Shown: positions 8,107 to 19,100, counted from the stretch's first letter. The stretch: DNA of 53,902 nucleotides from Bacteroidales bacterium (GCA_016714605.1 JADKDL010000022.1:1-53902); one strand, 5' to 3'. A program made the numbers and translations. The notes: generated from the letters alone by a model not told the origin.

Positions 8107-9387
8107 TTATTGTAAGAAACTAATTAAAACACCGGCTGCCACAGCAGAACCAATAACACCTGAAACGTTACTTGACATACAATACATAAGCACGTGATTT
8201 TTAGGGTCGTACTTAGTAGCAATATCATTAGCAACTCTAGAAGCCATAGGCACTGCACTTAGTCCGGTAGCACCGCAGAGAGGATTAATCTTTTTCTTAG
8301 AAAATAGGTTATAAATCTTCACAGCATAAATACCACCAGCCACAGAAATAGAGAATGCAAAGAAACCACCTACAACAATCATGATTGTTTGAAAATCAAG
8401 AAATACTTCGGCAGTCATTGTAGCACCTACACAAAGCCCCAAGAAAATGGTAGCAGGGTTCATAATATAATCGGTAGCAGCAATTGTAAGACGAGACGTG
8501 TCTGTACCAATTTCTTTAATTAAGTTTCCAAAAAGCAACATACCCAACAATGGAGCTGCGGAAGGAACTAAAATTATTATAATAACACCAAGTATTATAG
8601 GGAATGCTATTTTTGCAGCTCTCATATTTTTAATAGTATATTTAGGAGGATACATCTTATCCATTTCCTTCATATTTATCCTTAATTCTTTTTCCTTACA
8701 AGTAAGTTTTACAACGAAAGGAATAATAACCGGAACTAAAGACATATAAGAATATGCGGCAATTGCAATAGAATCCAATAAATGAGGTGCCAATTTAATT
8801 GTTGTAAAAATAGCAGTAGGTCCGTCGGCACCACCAATAATTGCAAGCGAAGCCGCCTCTTTATAGGTGAAATAACCAGAAGCCACAGCAACTAACAATA
8901 CAGCAAATATTCCGATTTGAGCCGCAGCACCAAAAAGTGCAATTTTTAAGTTTCTAAGCATTGGACCAAAATCGGTCATAGCACCTACACCCATAAAAAT
9001 AAGTGGAGGTAATAATCCGGTTTTAATCAGTGCATAATACAAATAATTCATAATACCATACTTAGAAGCTATTTCATAAAAGTTCATGTACGGACTATTT
9101 TCAGCCATTTCTTTTAGCTGTTCAGGAGATAAAGCTTTTATAGCACTTTCATCCATATTAAAAAACACTTGATGAACCCACTCTGATGGCACAACACCCA
9201 TTTGTCCTAATGGGAAATTTGCTAGTATAATTCCAAAAGATATTGGCACAAGTAAAAGCGGTTCGTATTTCTTAACGATACCTAGATATAAGAGTAAAAA
9301 TCCTATAGCGAACATTAACAACACAAGCGGATCGGCAACTAAATTGCCAATCGCTGTCATTTCATACAATTTCTGTAATATTTCCAT
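8107..9387 (-). CDS. oadB: Sodium-pumping decarboxylase, beta subunit (membrane ion channel)
   Basis: The 426-residue integral membrane subunit takes the carboxyl group from carboxybiotin, decarboxylates it and exports sodium ions. It has about nine hydrophobic segments and the conserved family regions IIGGADGPTAIFTTIKLAP (the ion-binding loop with the essential Asp), LLFGNLIKEIG near residue 280, NPATIFLGLCVGATM, and the terminal GATGLSAVPMASRVAND and NHVLMYCMSSNVSGVIGSAVAAG. The length is normal and the gene is intact. It lies 45 bp after the alpha subunit gene in the order gamma-alpha-beta and ends at a strong terminator. Confidence 0.96.
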   Translation of the reverse strand: MEILQKLYEMTAIGNLVADPLVLLMFAIGFLLLYLGIVKKYEPLLLVPISFGIILANFPLGQMGVVPSEWVHQVFFNMDESAIKALSPEQLKEMAENSPYMNFYEIASKYGIMNYLYYALIKTGLLPPLIFMGVGAMTDFGPMLRNLKIALFGAAAQIGIFAVLLVAVASGYFTYKEAASLAIIGGADGPTAIFTTIKLAPHLLDSIAIAAYSYMSLVPVIIPFVVKLTCKEKELRINMKEMDKMYPPKYTIKNMRAAKIAFPIILGVIIIILVPSAAPLLGMLLFGNLIKEIGTDTSRLTIAATDYIMNPATIFLGLCVGATMTAEVFLDFQTIMIVVGGFFAFSISVAGGIYAVKIYNLFSKKKINPLCGATGLSAVPMASRVANDIATKYDPKNHVLMYCMSSNVSGVIGSAVAAGVLISFLQ

Positions 9388-9432
9388 AATGCAATATTGT
9401 GTTAAAAAAAATTGAAAATCACTTTAAACATA

Positions 9433-11090
9433 CTATTGAACACGAATAATGATATCATCTTCTTCAATATCATCACCACTATTAAAGCAGAATTCAACTA
9501 TTTTACCATCACAATCGGCAGCTATAGCATTGAATACTTTCATTGCTTCTATATAGCCAATTATTTGACCGTTTTTAACACTATCGCCTATTTTCAACGC
9601 AGTTTCAGATGAGTCTTTCGTTTTAAAGAATTTACCCGAAATAGGTGCTGCAACTGATTTCACATCGCCCGATACCGGAGCTGATGTTGCTTGCGATGCA
9701 GAAGCTGCTGGTGCAGTTGCACTAGTTGAAGCTCCTGCTCCGTAGCTAACGTGAACTACAAATTTTTCACCATTTACATCTAAATTCAATGTTTTAGGTT
9801 CAAATGTTTCACTTGAGGTAGCAGGGGTTGAACTTTTCGCAACTTTTGCTTTTTCTTCAGCTAGTTCTTTTTCAAAATCGGCTTTTGCTTTGCCAGATTT
9901 CAATGCTCTATATTGCTCAGGGTGCATAGCAAGTTCGAATAATTCTTCTTCATCTTGACCAACTTCCCAACCTTTTTCTTGCATTTCTTTTCTGAACTCA
10001 TCCAATTTATTTGGATAAAGATCTTGAGGATTTCCGGTATAGAATTGACGATTTTGTTTTGCTGCCAATTCTTTTATTTCAGGAGCTACTTCACCTGGAA
10101 GGCGACCTGCTTTGCCAAGAATCATATCCCAAATATTATCAGCAATCATGGTCCATCGCTCTTGACCTTTAGCCACTTGCATGATATTGAACATTGCAAG
10201 GTTCTTCACATATTGAGAGAAAGGTGTAACCAACGGAGGATAACCAACTCTTGGCCATACATAAGCTACCTCATCGAATAATTTAATAAGCAAATCGTCT
10301 GTAGTAATTTCAGATTGACCTTTTTTTACCAAAGATTTATTTATTGCAGAAAGATTGTCTTTTAGGTCATTCATCAAACTACCCATCATACCTCCTGGAA
10401 GTCCCGGAGCAATCAAAAGAGATTGTAATCTTCTGTTAGACTCAGGAATAAAATAGCCTAAGAAATCGTCCATGAACTCTTGAGTAAGGGTTCTTGCTTT
10501 CATGTAAGCAGTCATGTTGATTTCTGGTACTTTAAATCCGGCATCTTTAAGCATTTCTTGAACCATGATAACATCTGCATGTCCTGTTCCCCAAGAAAGA
10601 GGTTCCATACCTACGTCAATAATATCGCAACCGTTGTTGCAAACTTCAAGAATTGAAGCCGGAGTGAAACCTGGACCGGTTTGTCCGTGATATTGAACTA
10701 AAATATGCGGATATTTAGTTTTTATATGTTTTACAATTTTACCTAATGAAACTGGTCTACCAATACCTGCCATATCTTTAAGACAAATTTCGTCGGCTCC
10801 ATTAGCAATAAGTTCGTCGGCTAGTTTGCAATAATATTCAACAGTATGAACTTTAGAAACAGTAAGCGAAAGAGTAGCCTGAGCTATCATACCTGCTTCT
10901 TTTGAATATTTTATAGAATCAATAATATTTCTAGGATCATTTAGACCACAAAAACATCTTGTGATATCTGTTCCTTGTGCTTTTTTTACTTTGTAGAAAA
11001 GTTTTCTAACATCGGCAGGCACCGGACTCATTCTCAAACCATTCAGTACATATCTCTATAAACCAAAGAAAACTTTATTTCTTTTCCCAT
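9433..11090 (-). pseudogene. oadA: Decarboxylase alpha subunit (carboxyltransferase plus biotin domain) with an internal deletion
   Basis: The alpha subunit transfers CO2 from its substrate (oxaloacetate in the named family) to biotin. The true start is ATG at 11090: MGKEIKFSLVYRDMY matches the normal N-terminus of Bacteroidota alpha subunits, then hits TGA at 11043-11045. The frame resumes one base off at NGLRMSPVPADVRKLFY (11040 on), which normally lies about 70 codons further on. So roughly 215 bp, including the rest of the catalytic loop after RDM, are missing. The remaining 534 residues are intact: the carboxyltransferase barrel, PALGG-like GLPGGMMGS, an Ala/Ser-rich linker (SATAPAASASQATSAPVS), and a C-terminal biotinyl domain with the EAMKVF attachment lysine. 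Either a real deletion or an assembly collapse. Confidence 0.88.
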
Positions 11091-11149
11091 ACTATAAAAT
11101 TATATTGATTAATTGTTTATTATTTATTAACTCTACAAAAAAACATGTA

Positions 11150-11407
11150 TTATACCTTTTCTATTTTTGTAACTACACCTCTACCACCGGTTATTAACGA
11201 CACTGCTGTAGAAATTGCAGCAACTTTAGAAGCCGGAATACTTTGACTGTTCTGCTGAACAAATTCAGATTTCCTTACTACTTTGACCTCTTCAGGTACA
11301 TATTTATTTACAAACAAAATAATAAGATTACCAACAAATACAACAATAAATAGTGAGGCAAAAACCGAAATCATACCCACCAACAATAATAAGAATGCTT
11401 GCTCCAT
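11150..11407 (-). CDS. oadG: Sodium-pumping decarboxylase, gamma subunit
   Basis: This 85-residue protein has one N-terminal membrane helix (LLLLVGMISVFASLFIVVFVGNLIILFVN) followed by a short, charged cytoplasmic part (VPEEVKVVRKSEF) and a Ser/Val-rich end, the layout of OadG/MmdE-type subunits that hold the alpha subunit to the membrane channel. It is the first gene of the gamma-alpha-beta operon, 59 bp before the alpha start, and divergent from ruvX. Small subunits diverge quickly, so the call relies on topology plus operon position. Confidence 0.88.
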   Translation of the reverse strand: MEQAFLLLLVGMISVFASLFIVVFVGNLIILFVNKYVPEEVKVVRKSEFVQQNSQSIPASKVAAISTAVSLITGGRGVVTKIEKV

Positions 11408-11633
11408 ATATTAAAATCTTTTAAAAAGTAAAAAAATCAAAAACTTACGAAATTTAAACTTATTTTTTTTTATTAGAAAATATTTACAATCAAAAATCAA
11501 TAAACAAAATTCATTTGTTTAAAAAAAAATATTTTTTTTACTTTTAAAATAAAAACACAAATTTAACAGACTGTAAATAATCAACTCGCTTAAAAAATCA
11601 AATACAAAGACAAACTTATTTTAATATTTTTTA

Positions 11634-11641
11634 TACTTTTG
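11634..11641 (+). promoter_or_regulatory. Candidate -7 element for ruvX; nearly leaderless start
   Basis: TACTTTTG matches TAnnTTTG and ends only 11 nt before the TTG start codon of ruvX. A transcript starting about 5-7 nt downstream would have almost no 5' untranslated region. The 230 bp between divergent oadG and ruvX are very AT-rich and show nothing else clear. Confidence 0.5.
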
Positions 11642-11652
11642 CAAAAAAAGTA

Positions 11653-12078
11653 TTGGGAAGAATTGTTTCTATAGATTTTGGCAGGAAAAGAACCGGACTG
11701 GCGGTTACCGACCCATTGCAACTATTTGCCACAGCGCTTTGCACGGTTTCAACTCATGAATTGGAAAAGTATTTGGTAGAATATGTAAAAAAAGAAATTA
11801 TTGAAACGTTTGTAATAGAAAACCCAAAAACTCTGAAAAATGAAGATTCCGAAAGCAAAAAATATTTATTGCCATTTTTGAGTCGATTAAAAAAAACGTT
11901 TCCAAATATTCCGGTTTGCTTAATTGATGAACGTTTTACTTCATCTATAGCACACCAATTGGTATTAGACAGTGGCTTGTCGAAAAAAAAGAGACAGAAT
12001 AAAGAAATTATTGACACTATAAGTGCGACAATAATCTTACAATCTTATTTAGAACAAAAAAGCAATAATTTGATATGA
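11653..12078 (+). CDS. ruvX: Pre-16S rRNA nuclease / YqgF-family Holliday junction resolvase-like protein
   Basis: This 141-residue RNase H-fold protein begins MGRIVSIDFGRKRTGLAVTD, the canonical first strand with its metal-binding Asp. It continues with FVIENPKTLKN, then LIDERFTSSIAHQLV (second acidic residue), and KKKRQNKEIIDTISATIILQSYL (third acidic residue). Family members mature the 5' end of 16S rRNA. The start must be TTG (11653), since no ATG or GTG in frame fits the conserved N-terminus. The stop overlaps the def start by 4 nt (ATGA), so the two are coupled. Confidence 0.9.
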   Translation: MGRIVSIDFGRKRTGLAVTDPLQLFATALCTVSTHELEKYLVEYVKKEIIETFVIENPKTLKNEDSESKKYLLPFLSRLKKTFPNIPVCLIDERFTSSIAHQLVLDSGLSKKKRQNKEIIDTISATIILQSYLEQKSNNLI

Positions 12079-12632
12079 TTAGACCCGTAGTAGTTTATGG
12101 CAATCCTTCATTAAGAAAAAAATCTGAATTGGTACAAAATAATTATGAAGGTTTGCAAACATTAATAGCAGATATGTTTGAAACTATGTATAATGCCGAA
12201 GGTGTGGGTTTAGCTGCGCCTCAAATTGGCGTGAACATAAACCTATTCATAATAGATGCCAGAGAAATGGATGAGAATGACCCTACATTAGTCGATTTCA
12301 AAAAAGTATTTATCAACCCCGAGATAGTTGAAGAATGGGGCGATGAATGGACTTTTAATGAAGGGTGTTTGAGTTTGCCCAACATTAGGGAAGATGTTAA
12401 AAGACGCCCAAATATTAAGTTGCGATATGTTGATGAGAATTTCAATCAGTTTGAAGAATCTTTTGATGGAATAAAAGCTCGAATTATTCAACATGAATAC
12501 GACCATTTGAACGGAGTTCTTTTTGTTGATAAATTGGCAATGTTAAAAAAAAGAATGATTAAAAATAAACTTGGAGCTATTGAAAAAGGTCAAGTAGAAA
12601 CCGAATATCGTGTTAAATTTTACAATCACTAA
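12075..12632 (+). CDS. def: Peptide deformylase
   Basis: It removes the formyl group from nascent protein N-termini. All three signature motifs are present: GVGLAAPQIG (residues about 43-52), EGCLSLP (metal-binding Cys) and QHEYDHLNGVLF (HExxH-type with two metal-binding His and the catalytic Glu). The 185-residue length is usual. The start overlaps the ruvX stop by 4 nt, and the next gene follows within about 30 bp, so ruvX-def-lipoprotein-comEC form one operon. Confidence 0.97.
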   Translation: MIRPVVVYGNPSLRKKSELVQNNYEGLQTLIADMFETMYNAEGVGLAAPQIGVNINLFIIDAREMDENDPTLVDFKKVFINPEIVEEWGDEWTFNEGCLSLPNIREDVKRRPNIKLRYVDENFNQFEESFDGIKARIIQHEYDHLNGVLFVDKLAMLKKRMIKNKLGAIEKGQVETEYRVKFYNH

Positions 12633-12663
12633 TAGTCAAATACTTACATCACAAAACCTAACA

Positions 12664-13206
12664 ATGAAAAAATTAATTTCTTTACCACTATTTGTAATAC
12701 TTCTTTCTGTTTTTTTTATTTCGTGTAAACCTACAAAAGAAGAGCTAGACAAAAACATAGCTGAGTATGAAAAAAATCTTTCTGTGAAATTAAAGGAAAG
12801 TAATGGAACCGAATATGCTAATGAGTTGTATGAATTTTATTCAGACTACATAAAATACTACCCCGAAGAACCTATTGTGCATGAAATAACACATAAAGCT
12901 GCAATGTTAGCAATGGACTTTGGCGCAAGTGCAAATGCAATAAATTTATTTGAAAAATATTTAGAAAATGAACCCGATGAAGAAAAACAAGCTCAAACAC
13001 TTTTTTATATGGGTTTTATCTATGAAAATCAGGTTTATGATTTAGTAAATGCAGATGTATATTACCGCAAAGTAATAGAAAAATTCCCTAATAGTTCAAT
13101 AGCTCCAAATGTTAAGGTACTATTAGAAAATTTAGGTAAGGAACCAGAAGAATTTATTAAAAAAGAAGAAGCAGATAGTTCTTCTACCAATGAAAAACCT
13201 ATCTAG
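12664..13206 (+). CDS. TPR-like lipoprotein
   Basis: The 180-residue product begins MKKLISLPLFVILLSVFFIS followed by the lipobox Cys of FISC. The mature part is helical with TPR-like pairs: EYANELYEFYSDYIKYYPEEP, ANAINLFEKYLENEPDEE and VNADVYYRKVIEKFPNSS are spaced like tetratricopeptide helices, as in outer-membrane assembly or cell-envelope scaffold lipoproteins. The ATG at 12664 is preferred over an in-frame ATG at 12610 because it begins a proper signal peptide. The gene overlaps comEC by 17 nt. The partner is unknown. Confidence 0.8.
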   Translation: MKKLISLPLFVILLSVFFISCKPTKEELDKNIAEYEKNLSVKLKESNGTEYANELYEFYSDYIKYYPEEPIVHEITHKAAMLAMDFGASANAINLFEKYLENEPDEEKQAQTLFYMGFIYENQVYDLVNADVYYRKVIEKFPNSSIAPNVKVLLENLGKEPEEFIKKEEADSSSTNEKPI

Positions 13207-14758
13207 ATTTTTTGAAATAATAGATATTTATGCCATTTTCAGAAAAATTCCTTTTCTGAAAATGGTTATTCCAGTAATTGTTGCAATACTTTTACCATTG
13301 TATCAGTATTTCAACATCATTTTAATACTTTCCATTTTTATTACTTCATTCTCTTTTCTCCTGATTAGTTTAAAAATCAAAAGTTTTCCTTATTTGTTTG
13401 AATTATTTGCTTTTATCTGTATTTACTTGCTGGTAACTATCTCACAGAAACAAATAACAGAAAATAATAAAGCTTTAGTGACAAATAAACCAACACAGTT
13501 TCTAGGAGTTGTAACAGAAAAACTTAAAGAAAAGCTCAAAACATTTCAAACCACAGTTCAAATAAAATACTTTGATTCTAATAACTCTTGGGAGAACACC
13601 AGTGCAAGAGCAATAGTATACATTCAAAAAGATAGTCTGAGAAAAATGCCCGAAACTGGTTCTACTATTACTTTCAACGCCTACCTCAATGCTATTGAAA
13701 ATTTCGACACCATTTCTAACTTTGACTATAAGAAATATCTAGCTTCAAAACATATATACAGTTCTGCTTATATTTCTAGCAACAATTGGGAAATAGTCAA
13801 TACAGAAAACAAACTACCCATTAAGAATATTTCCGAGAAATTTCAAGTCGGTATTCAAAATAAATTTCAAAATAATAACTACAATCCTTCTCAATTGGCA
13901 TTCATCTCTGCTCTTTTACTTGGTGATAAAACGGAGCTAGACAAAGAAATAAAAAACGATTTTTCGGTTGCAGGAACACTTCACGTTTTGGCGGTTTCCG
14001 GACTACACGTAGGTATTATTGCCATCATAATCAACACGATGCTATCTTTTTTAGATAAAAACAAAAGAACAAAAATCATTAAAAGCTTTATTGTAATTCT
14101 TAGTATATGGTCTTTTGCATACCTAACAGGACTTGGAGCATCTGTGCAAAGAGCAGCTCTTATGTTTAGTATTTTTAGTTTAGGCTCTGTTTTTTCAAAG
14201 GCAAATAATACCATAAACGCGCTATTTGCATCAGCATTTATAATTCTTTTGTGTAATCCATTTAGCTTTTTTGAAATAGGATTTCAGTTGTCGTATTTGG
14301 CAGTGCTTGGTATCATTCTTTTTTACCCGTTCCTATCAGATTGGTTCAAACAGTTACATAAAGTATATCAATACGTTCCGGGAATTATAGCGGTTTCAAT
14401 TGCCGCACAACTATTCACCCTACCTATTTCATTATATTATTTTGGTGTTGTGCCAAGCTATTCACTACTAGCAAATATTTTTGCTATCCCACTCATCTTT
14501 ATAATTATGAGTATGCTCCTTGCCGAACTATTTATTGGCTTGATGAGCTCTTCAATTGCTCTTTTTCTAGCAGACGTAAACAAATGGCTTATTGATGTTT
14601 TGCTCTACCTCACCAACCAAACTGCGCATCTACCACATGCTACTTGGCAACTAAGTACAACATTGAGCCAGACACTACTTATCTTAGCCTGTGTGCTGGT
14701 TTTATACACGGTAGCTTTATATTTTAAAAAGAAAAAAATAGAAAATCAGGTTAGGTAA
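13190..14758 (+). CDS. comEC: ComEC/Rec2-family DNA-uptake channel protein
   Basis: This 522-residue membrane protein has the ComEC layout. An N-terminal membrane region is followed by a periplasmic OB-like segment (FLGVVTEKLKEKLKTFQTTVQIK). The competence domain then starts at LAFISALLLGDKTELDKEI and contains the diagnostic HVLAVSGLHVGII and GLGASVQRAALMFS. It ends after the last membrane helix and lacks the C-terminal metallo-beta-lactamase domain found in longer homologues. The product should form the inner-membrane channel for single-stranded DNA entry. Its tail overlaps the convergent mqnD by 42 nt. DNA uptake is of interest beside a cassette array. Confidence 0.9.
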   Translation: MKNLSRFFEIIDIYAIFRKIPFLKMVIPVIVAILLPLYQYFNIILILSIFITSFSFLLISLKIKSFPYLFELFAFICIYLLVTISQKQITENNKALVTNKPTQFLGVVTEKLKEKLKTFQTTVQIKYFDSNNSWENTSARAIVYIQKDSLRKMPETGSTITFNAYLNAIENFDTISNFDYKKYLASKHIYSSAYISSNNWEIVNTENKLPIKNISEKFQVGIQNKFQNNNYNPSQLAFISALLLGDKTELDKEIKNDFSVAGTLHVLAVSGLHVGIIAIIINTMLSFLDKNKRTKIIKSFIVILSIWSFAYLTGLGASVQRAALMFSIFSLGSVFSKANNTINALFASAFIILLCNPFSFFEIGFQLSYLAVLGIILFYPFLSDWFKQLHKVYQYVPGIIAVSIAAQLFTLPISLYYFGVVPSYSLLANIFAIPLIFIIMSMLLAELFIGLMSSSIALFLADVNKWLIDVLLYLTNQTAHLPHATWQLSTTLSQTLLILACVLVLYTVALYFKKKKIENQVR

Positions 14759-15583
14759 AAATATTGTATTAATATCAAAATCAGGTATAACCTCATTTTT
14801 TATTGCATAAGAATACAAAGTCTTTATTGCATTGCGCCCTGTATCTCCAAGATAAACACTAAACTCATTCACAAACAGATTTATATGTTTTGAAATCACC
14901 TCATCGTTCATATCAAAAGCATAATTTTTAATATAATCTTTAGATACGGTTGGATTGTTAAACGCAAATTCTATACTTCGCCTTAAAACTCTATTGAATG
15001 TATGTCTAACTTCTAATGGAATCGTGTTTTTTATTACAATGCCACCCAAAGGAATTGGCAGATTAGATATCTGATTCCAATATTCACCCAGATCTAAAAT
15101 TTTTGTAAAACCACGTTCGTGATACGTAAATCTATTTTCATGAATAATAACTCCGGCGTCAACCTCCTGCGCGTTTATAGCATTTTCTATTTCACTAAAA
15201 ACATATTCGTGTTTGTTTTGAGCATCAGGATAGGCAATGGAAAACAACAAATTGGCGGTAGTAAATTTTCCAGGAATAGCTATGCGCAAATAGGGTAATT
15301 TACTTATGAGTTCCTGATTTTTGCATATAAACAGTGGTCCGTTATTAAAGCCGAGAGCACTGCCCGAATCTAATATTTTGTAATACTCAGACACATATGC
15401 AAACGCATGATAACTGATTTTTGAAATATCTAGACTTGAAGTAGAAATTTGCTTATTTAAATACTCAACATCGGTAATTAAAAAATCGAATGAAAGTCCC
15501 TCTAAATCAATTCTTTTATTGACAATTGCATCAAAAATAAATGTATCGTTAGGGCAAGTAGAAAATCCTAAACTTAGTTTCAT
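14717..15583 (-). CDS. mqnD: 1,4-dihydroxy-6-naphthoate synthase (futalosine menaquinone pathway)
   Basis: It converts cyclic dehypoxanthinyl futalosine to 1,4-dihydroxy-6-naphthoate. The 288-residue product begins KLSLGFSTCPNDTFIFDA, the substrate-loop signature of MqnA/MqnD proteins. It continues with DISKISYHAFAYV, GSALGFNNGPLFI, GKFTTANLLFSIAYP and the VDAGVIIHENRFTYHERG region holding the family's catalytic His. The fold is periplasmic-binding-protein-like but there is no signal peptide, as expected for a cytosolic enzyme. The last residues (PNLIFYFFLFKI) overlap comEC on the other strand. It implies menaquinone made by the futalosine route. Confidence 0.93.
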   Translation of the reverse strand: MKLSLGFSTCPNDTFIFDAIVNKRIDLEGLSFDFLITDVEYLNKQISTSSLDISKISYHAFAYVSEYYKILDSGSALGFNNGPLFICKNQELISKLPYLRIAIPGKFTTANLLFSIAYPDAQNKHEYVFSEIENAINAQEVDAGVIIHENRFTYHERGFTKILDLGEYWNQISNLPIPLGGIVIKNTIPLEVRHTFNRVLRRSIEFAFNNPTVSKDYIKNYAFDMNDEVISKHINLFVNEFSVYLGDTGRNAIKTLYSYAIKNEVIPDFDINTIFLPNLIFYFFLFKI

Positions 15584-15844
15584 GAATGGTTCTAATTTAT
15601 TTGAAATACCATAATTTGCTTTGATTCCACTAATGTTTAATTAGTTTTTACAAATATATAAATAATGTCTTACTTAGCTTACATATATTAAATGCTTATA
15701 AATTTGGAAAGACAATCACAGTGTGTCTTAATTTCTTGCTGCGACAATTATCATATAATTTTTAATTATTATGTGAATTAAGAGTTGAAAATAATTAATT
15801 ATTCTATTTATTTATTATTCAAACAGGTTGAAAACCCAACTTAA

Positions 15845-15989
15845 TTCAGCCCGATGGCATCGCCTCCGGTAAAGATGATGAACATTAATAATCGCACAGA
15901 AAGTGCATCTGAAAATTTTATTTAAACTGCACTTTCTGTGCGACTGTGTAAACGAAACAGATAACCCAAGGCGTTGCCGTTGGGCTGAA
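15845..15989. repeat. 145-bp nested inverted-repeat element
   Basis: Outer arms of 21 bp (15845-15865 and 15969-15989; TTCAGCCC..GGCA..CGCCT type, three mismatches) enclose a perfect 15-bp inner inverted repeat (CGCACAGAAAGTGCA at 15893-15907 and its complement at 15928-15942). A further GCCCT/AGGGC hairpin follows at about 15997-16010. It fills the core of the 573-bp gap between mqnD and the secreted-protein gene; no gene was seen in the rest of the gap. It looks like a MITE or REP-type unit. Confidence 0.65.
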
Positions 15990-16156
15990 CTATATTGCCC
16001 TTCTAGGGCGTATAGATAATTTCACCAACTCTTAATGCGCATTTATTTATTTTTTTACTCAATGCTATTTGTTAAATTCATACTTATTTATTGAAAAAAA
16101 ATTATAATTTTATTCTCTGAAAACATACCTTAATTATCATCAAAAAATCACATCCT

Positions 16157-19100
16157 ATGAAACCGAAAGAAATATTAAGATTCACTACAGCCATTCTTAC
16201 ATTGTTCTTTTTAAATATTTTAGTAAGTAATGCTCAAACCGGTTTTAAATATGAGGATTATGAAAATATTGAAAAAAACAGCATGGGATTTTTTGACGAT
16301 AACATTGGAGGGAAATATGAAAATTTAGCAAACCCAGCTCCTGACCTAATAAATCCCAGCAATAGAGTTGGTGCGGTATATTTGGTAGAAAACTCTCCAG
16401 ATTTTTCACAAATAAACAGAATGGAAAAGGACTCATTTTACAATTTTGAAGTATATCCTATTTTTCATTTTAAAATAAAAAATAGCAATAATGTGTTTGT
16501 AAAAGCAGAATTATTTAACACAGACAAAATCTCGGTTTGGACACTTATCTACAATACCAAAGAGGTTCAAATTAATAATAGTACTTGGCAAGATATCTAC
16601 TTCGATTTTAGTGAATTTGCCAACAGAAAAGATATTAATCATATAGCTATTTCCTTTGCAAAAACGCACGACTCTAAAGACACTATCTTTGTAGATGATA
16701 TTGAATTCCTTAACTACAATTCTGTTTCAATTGATTTAGTATCTGTAAATTTTTACAAAGCAAACAAAATACTTGAATTAACTACCAATCTTGTTGTAGA
16801 TGAATCAACAGTGTCGCTTACAGATTTTACCTTTTCAGATCCCAATATTCAATCGGTAGATGTTTCTGTAAACCAAAATACTATTAAATTATTATTAGGC
16901 GGAGTTACTGATAATGAGTTTACTGTATCATACAATAAAAACTCAATTCTTGGATTAAACGCAACAATTTTACCGCAATTCTCTAATTTTCAAATTAAAA
17001 ATCACGAAGGTCTTATTTATGAGAATTTCGAGGATTTTTCACTTGTTAGATTTTGGAATAATTGGAATGAACCCCAAGGATGCAAAACAGAAAAAAACAT
17101 AAATAATCACCAAACAAGTATCGTTAATAATACTTCGAAGGTGACAAAAATAATTGAATACAAAAATTCAGATCAATATGCTTCTTTTACCGGACTTTTA
17201 GAAGAAAAAATAGACCTGACCAGTTCTACAATTTTTACTTGTAAATTCTTTCTAGTAAACCTGTAAAAGTGACAATGTGTTTAGGAAATTCTGATTTGCA
17301 GGAACCATGGTTGTATCATAATTGTCAAGACATTCTGTCAACCAAAACAAATGAATGGGAAGATTTAGTATTTAATATGAAAACTTGCAAAGACAGTATC
17401 AATATAGACCAAATTATATTTTCAGTAAATTCGGGAATTGTAGAAGATGAAATAGAATGGTATCTAGATGAAATTGGGGGACCTCTTCTAAATTCCAAGC
17501 CTCCAAAACTTATAAGTGCAGAGAAAATTGTTCCGAATAATACAATAGCTCTGCAATTTGACAAAATGATGTCTCCTACAGTATATCCAAATAATTTTAG
17601 TGTTGAGATTGATGGTATTCAAACTACAATTAAAGAAATTTACATTAAACCTGAAAATACAAATACCATAATGATAGTTCTAGATAGAGCTATTCAGGAA
17701 AGTGAAGAGATTACATTATCATATTATAAAGCTTCTGATAAAAACATTACTTCTGTGCTTGGTAGTGCTTTAGAATCATTCTCAGATAAAAGTGTAAAAA
17801 ATTTAGACTTACAATTTCAGCTTTACAATGATTATGAAGGAACACAATATGGAGTACAGTTTTATTTTAATCAATCAACCAATACATTAGGGAGCGTTGT
17901 TCCTAATCCTAGTAAATCAGCAATAAATCAAAGCGCTAATGTAAGCTTAATTGAAAAACCAATCGGTATAGACTATTCGGGTACAGGTATTTTATTAGAC
18001 AGCAAGATAGATTTAGTAAAGAATAGTACTTTTATGGTAAATGTATATGGCAAAGCAGGTACTACTTTAAGACTTAAATTGATAAATGATGAAATTGTTG
18101 GTGATGAAAAATATACTTATTATTCGCTTGATAGATTTTATACCATAAAAGAATCTGATACATGGGAATTAGCAGTATTCAATTTCTACACTGATATGAA
18201 TGCAACTGAAATGAATAAAATAAACCTTGAATTAATTGGTGCAAATTCTGATCTAAGTATTTACATAGACAATATTTTAGGGCCAAAAATGCCAAACCCA
18301 CCTGCGGTAACAGAAGTGCCAATTTATGTAAATATTACTACAGACCAAATGGGTTCTGAAACATATTGGAAAATAACCGACGCAAGCGATGAAACAAAAG
18401 TATATGCCCAAAATGGTCCGTATATAAATGCACCACTACAGTTCAAACACACAGTATATGTTCCGGCAGAAACCAATCTATTATTTACAATCTTCGATAA
18501 GGCTGGCAACGGAATAAAAAGTCAAGTATATGGAAATGGAGAATATAATTTTGCTACATCGTGCGGTGTAGTTAAAACCGGAGGTGCCTTCAATGATGTA
18601 GAGCAAACACCGTTCACCTCACCCGTTGCAATTTCTACTTTGTCTAATTATGATAAAGTAATAGGAACTACCGGAATAGCAAATAATGAAATGGCAAATA
18701 GCATAATTCAAACCTGCGACGGTGGCTATTTGCTGGTTGGAGCAAAAAACAAAGCTTCAAAATCTGATTATGATTTATATATTACACACACCAACTCAGC
18801 AGGAGAAATTCTTTGGGAAAAGACAATAGACACTGCGAAAAATGAGTATGCAAGTGTTATTAAAGAATTGAACGATGGCTCTTATCTTGTGATAGGTAGA
18901 GCAGAAGCTATTGGCGCCGATAAAAATAGTTGCGGCTTTGTTGCAAAAATTAAACTAGACGGTACAATTGTATATAAAGTGCTTTTAAATGCTTCTGATG
19001 TAAGTGCTACAACAAGCTTGTATGATGCTGTTGTGTTGAGCGATGGTTCTATTTTGATTTGTGGTACAAAAAACGATGATATATTTCTAATTAAGTTGGC

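Noticed and set aside
17240..17270. Programmed ribosomal frameshift in the T9SS protein gene
   Set aside because: There is no convincing slippery heptamer plus pseudoknot, and many other genes here carry similar one-base losses.
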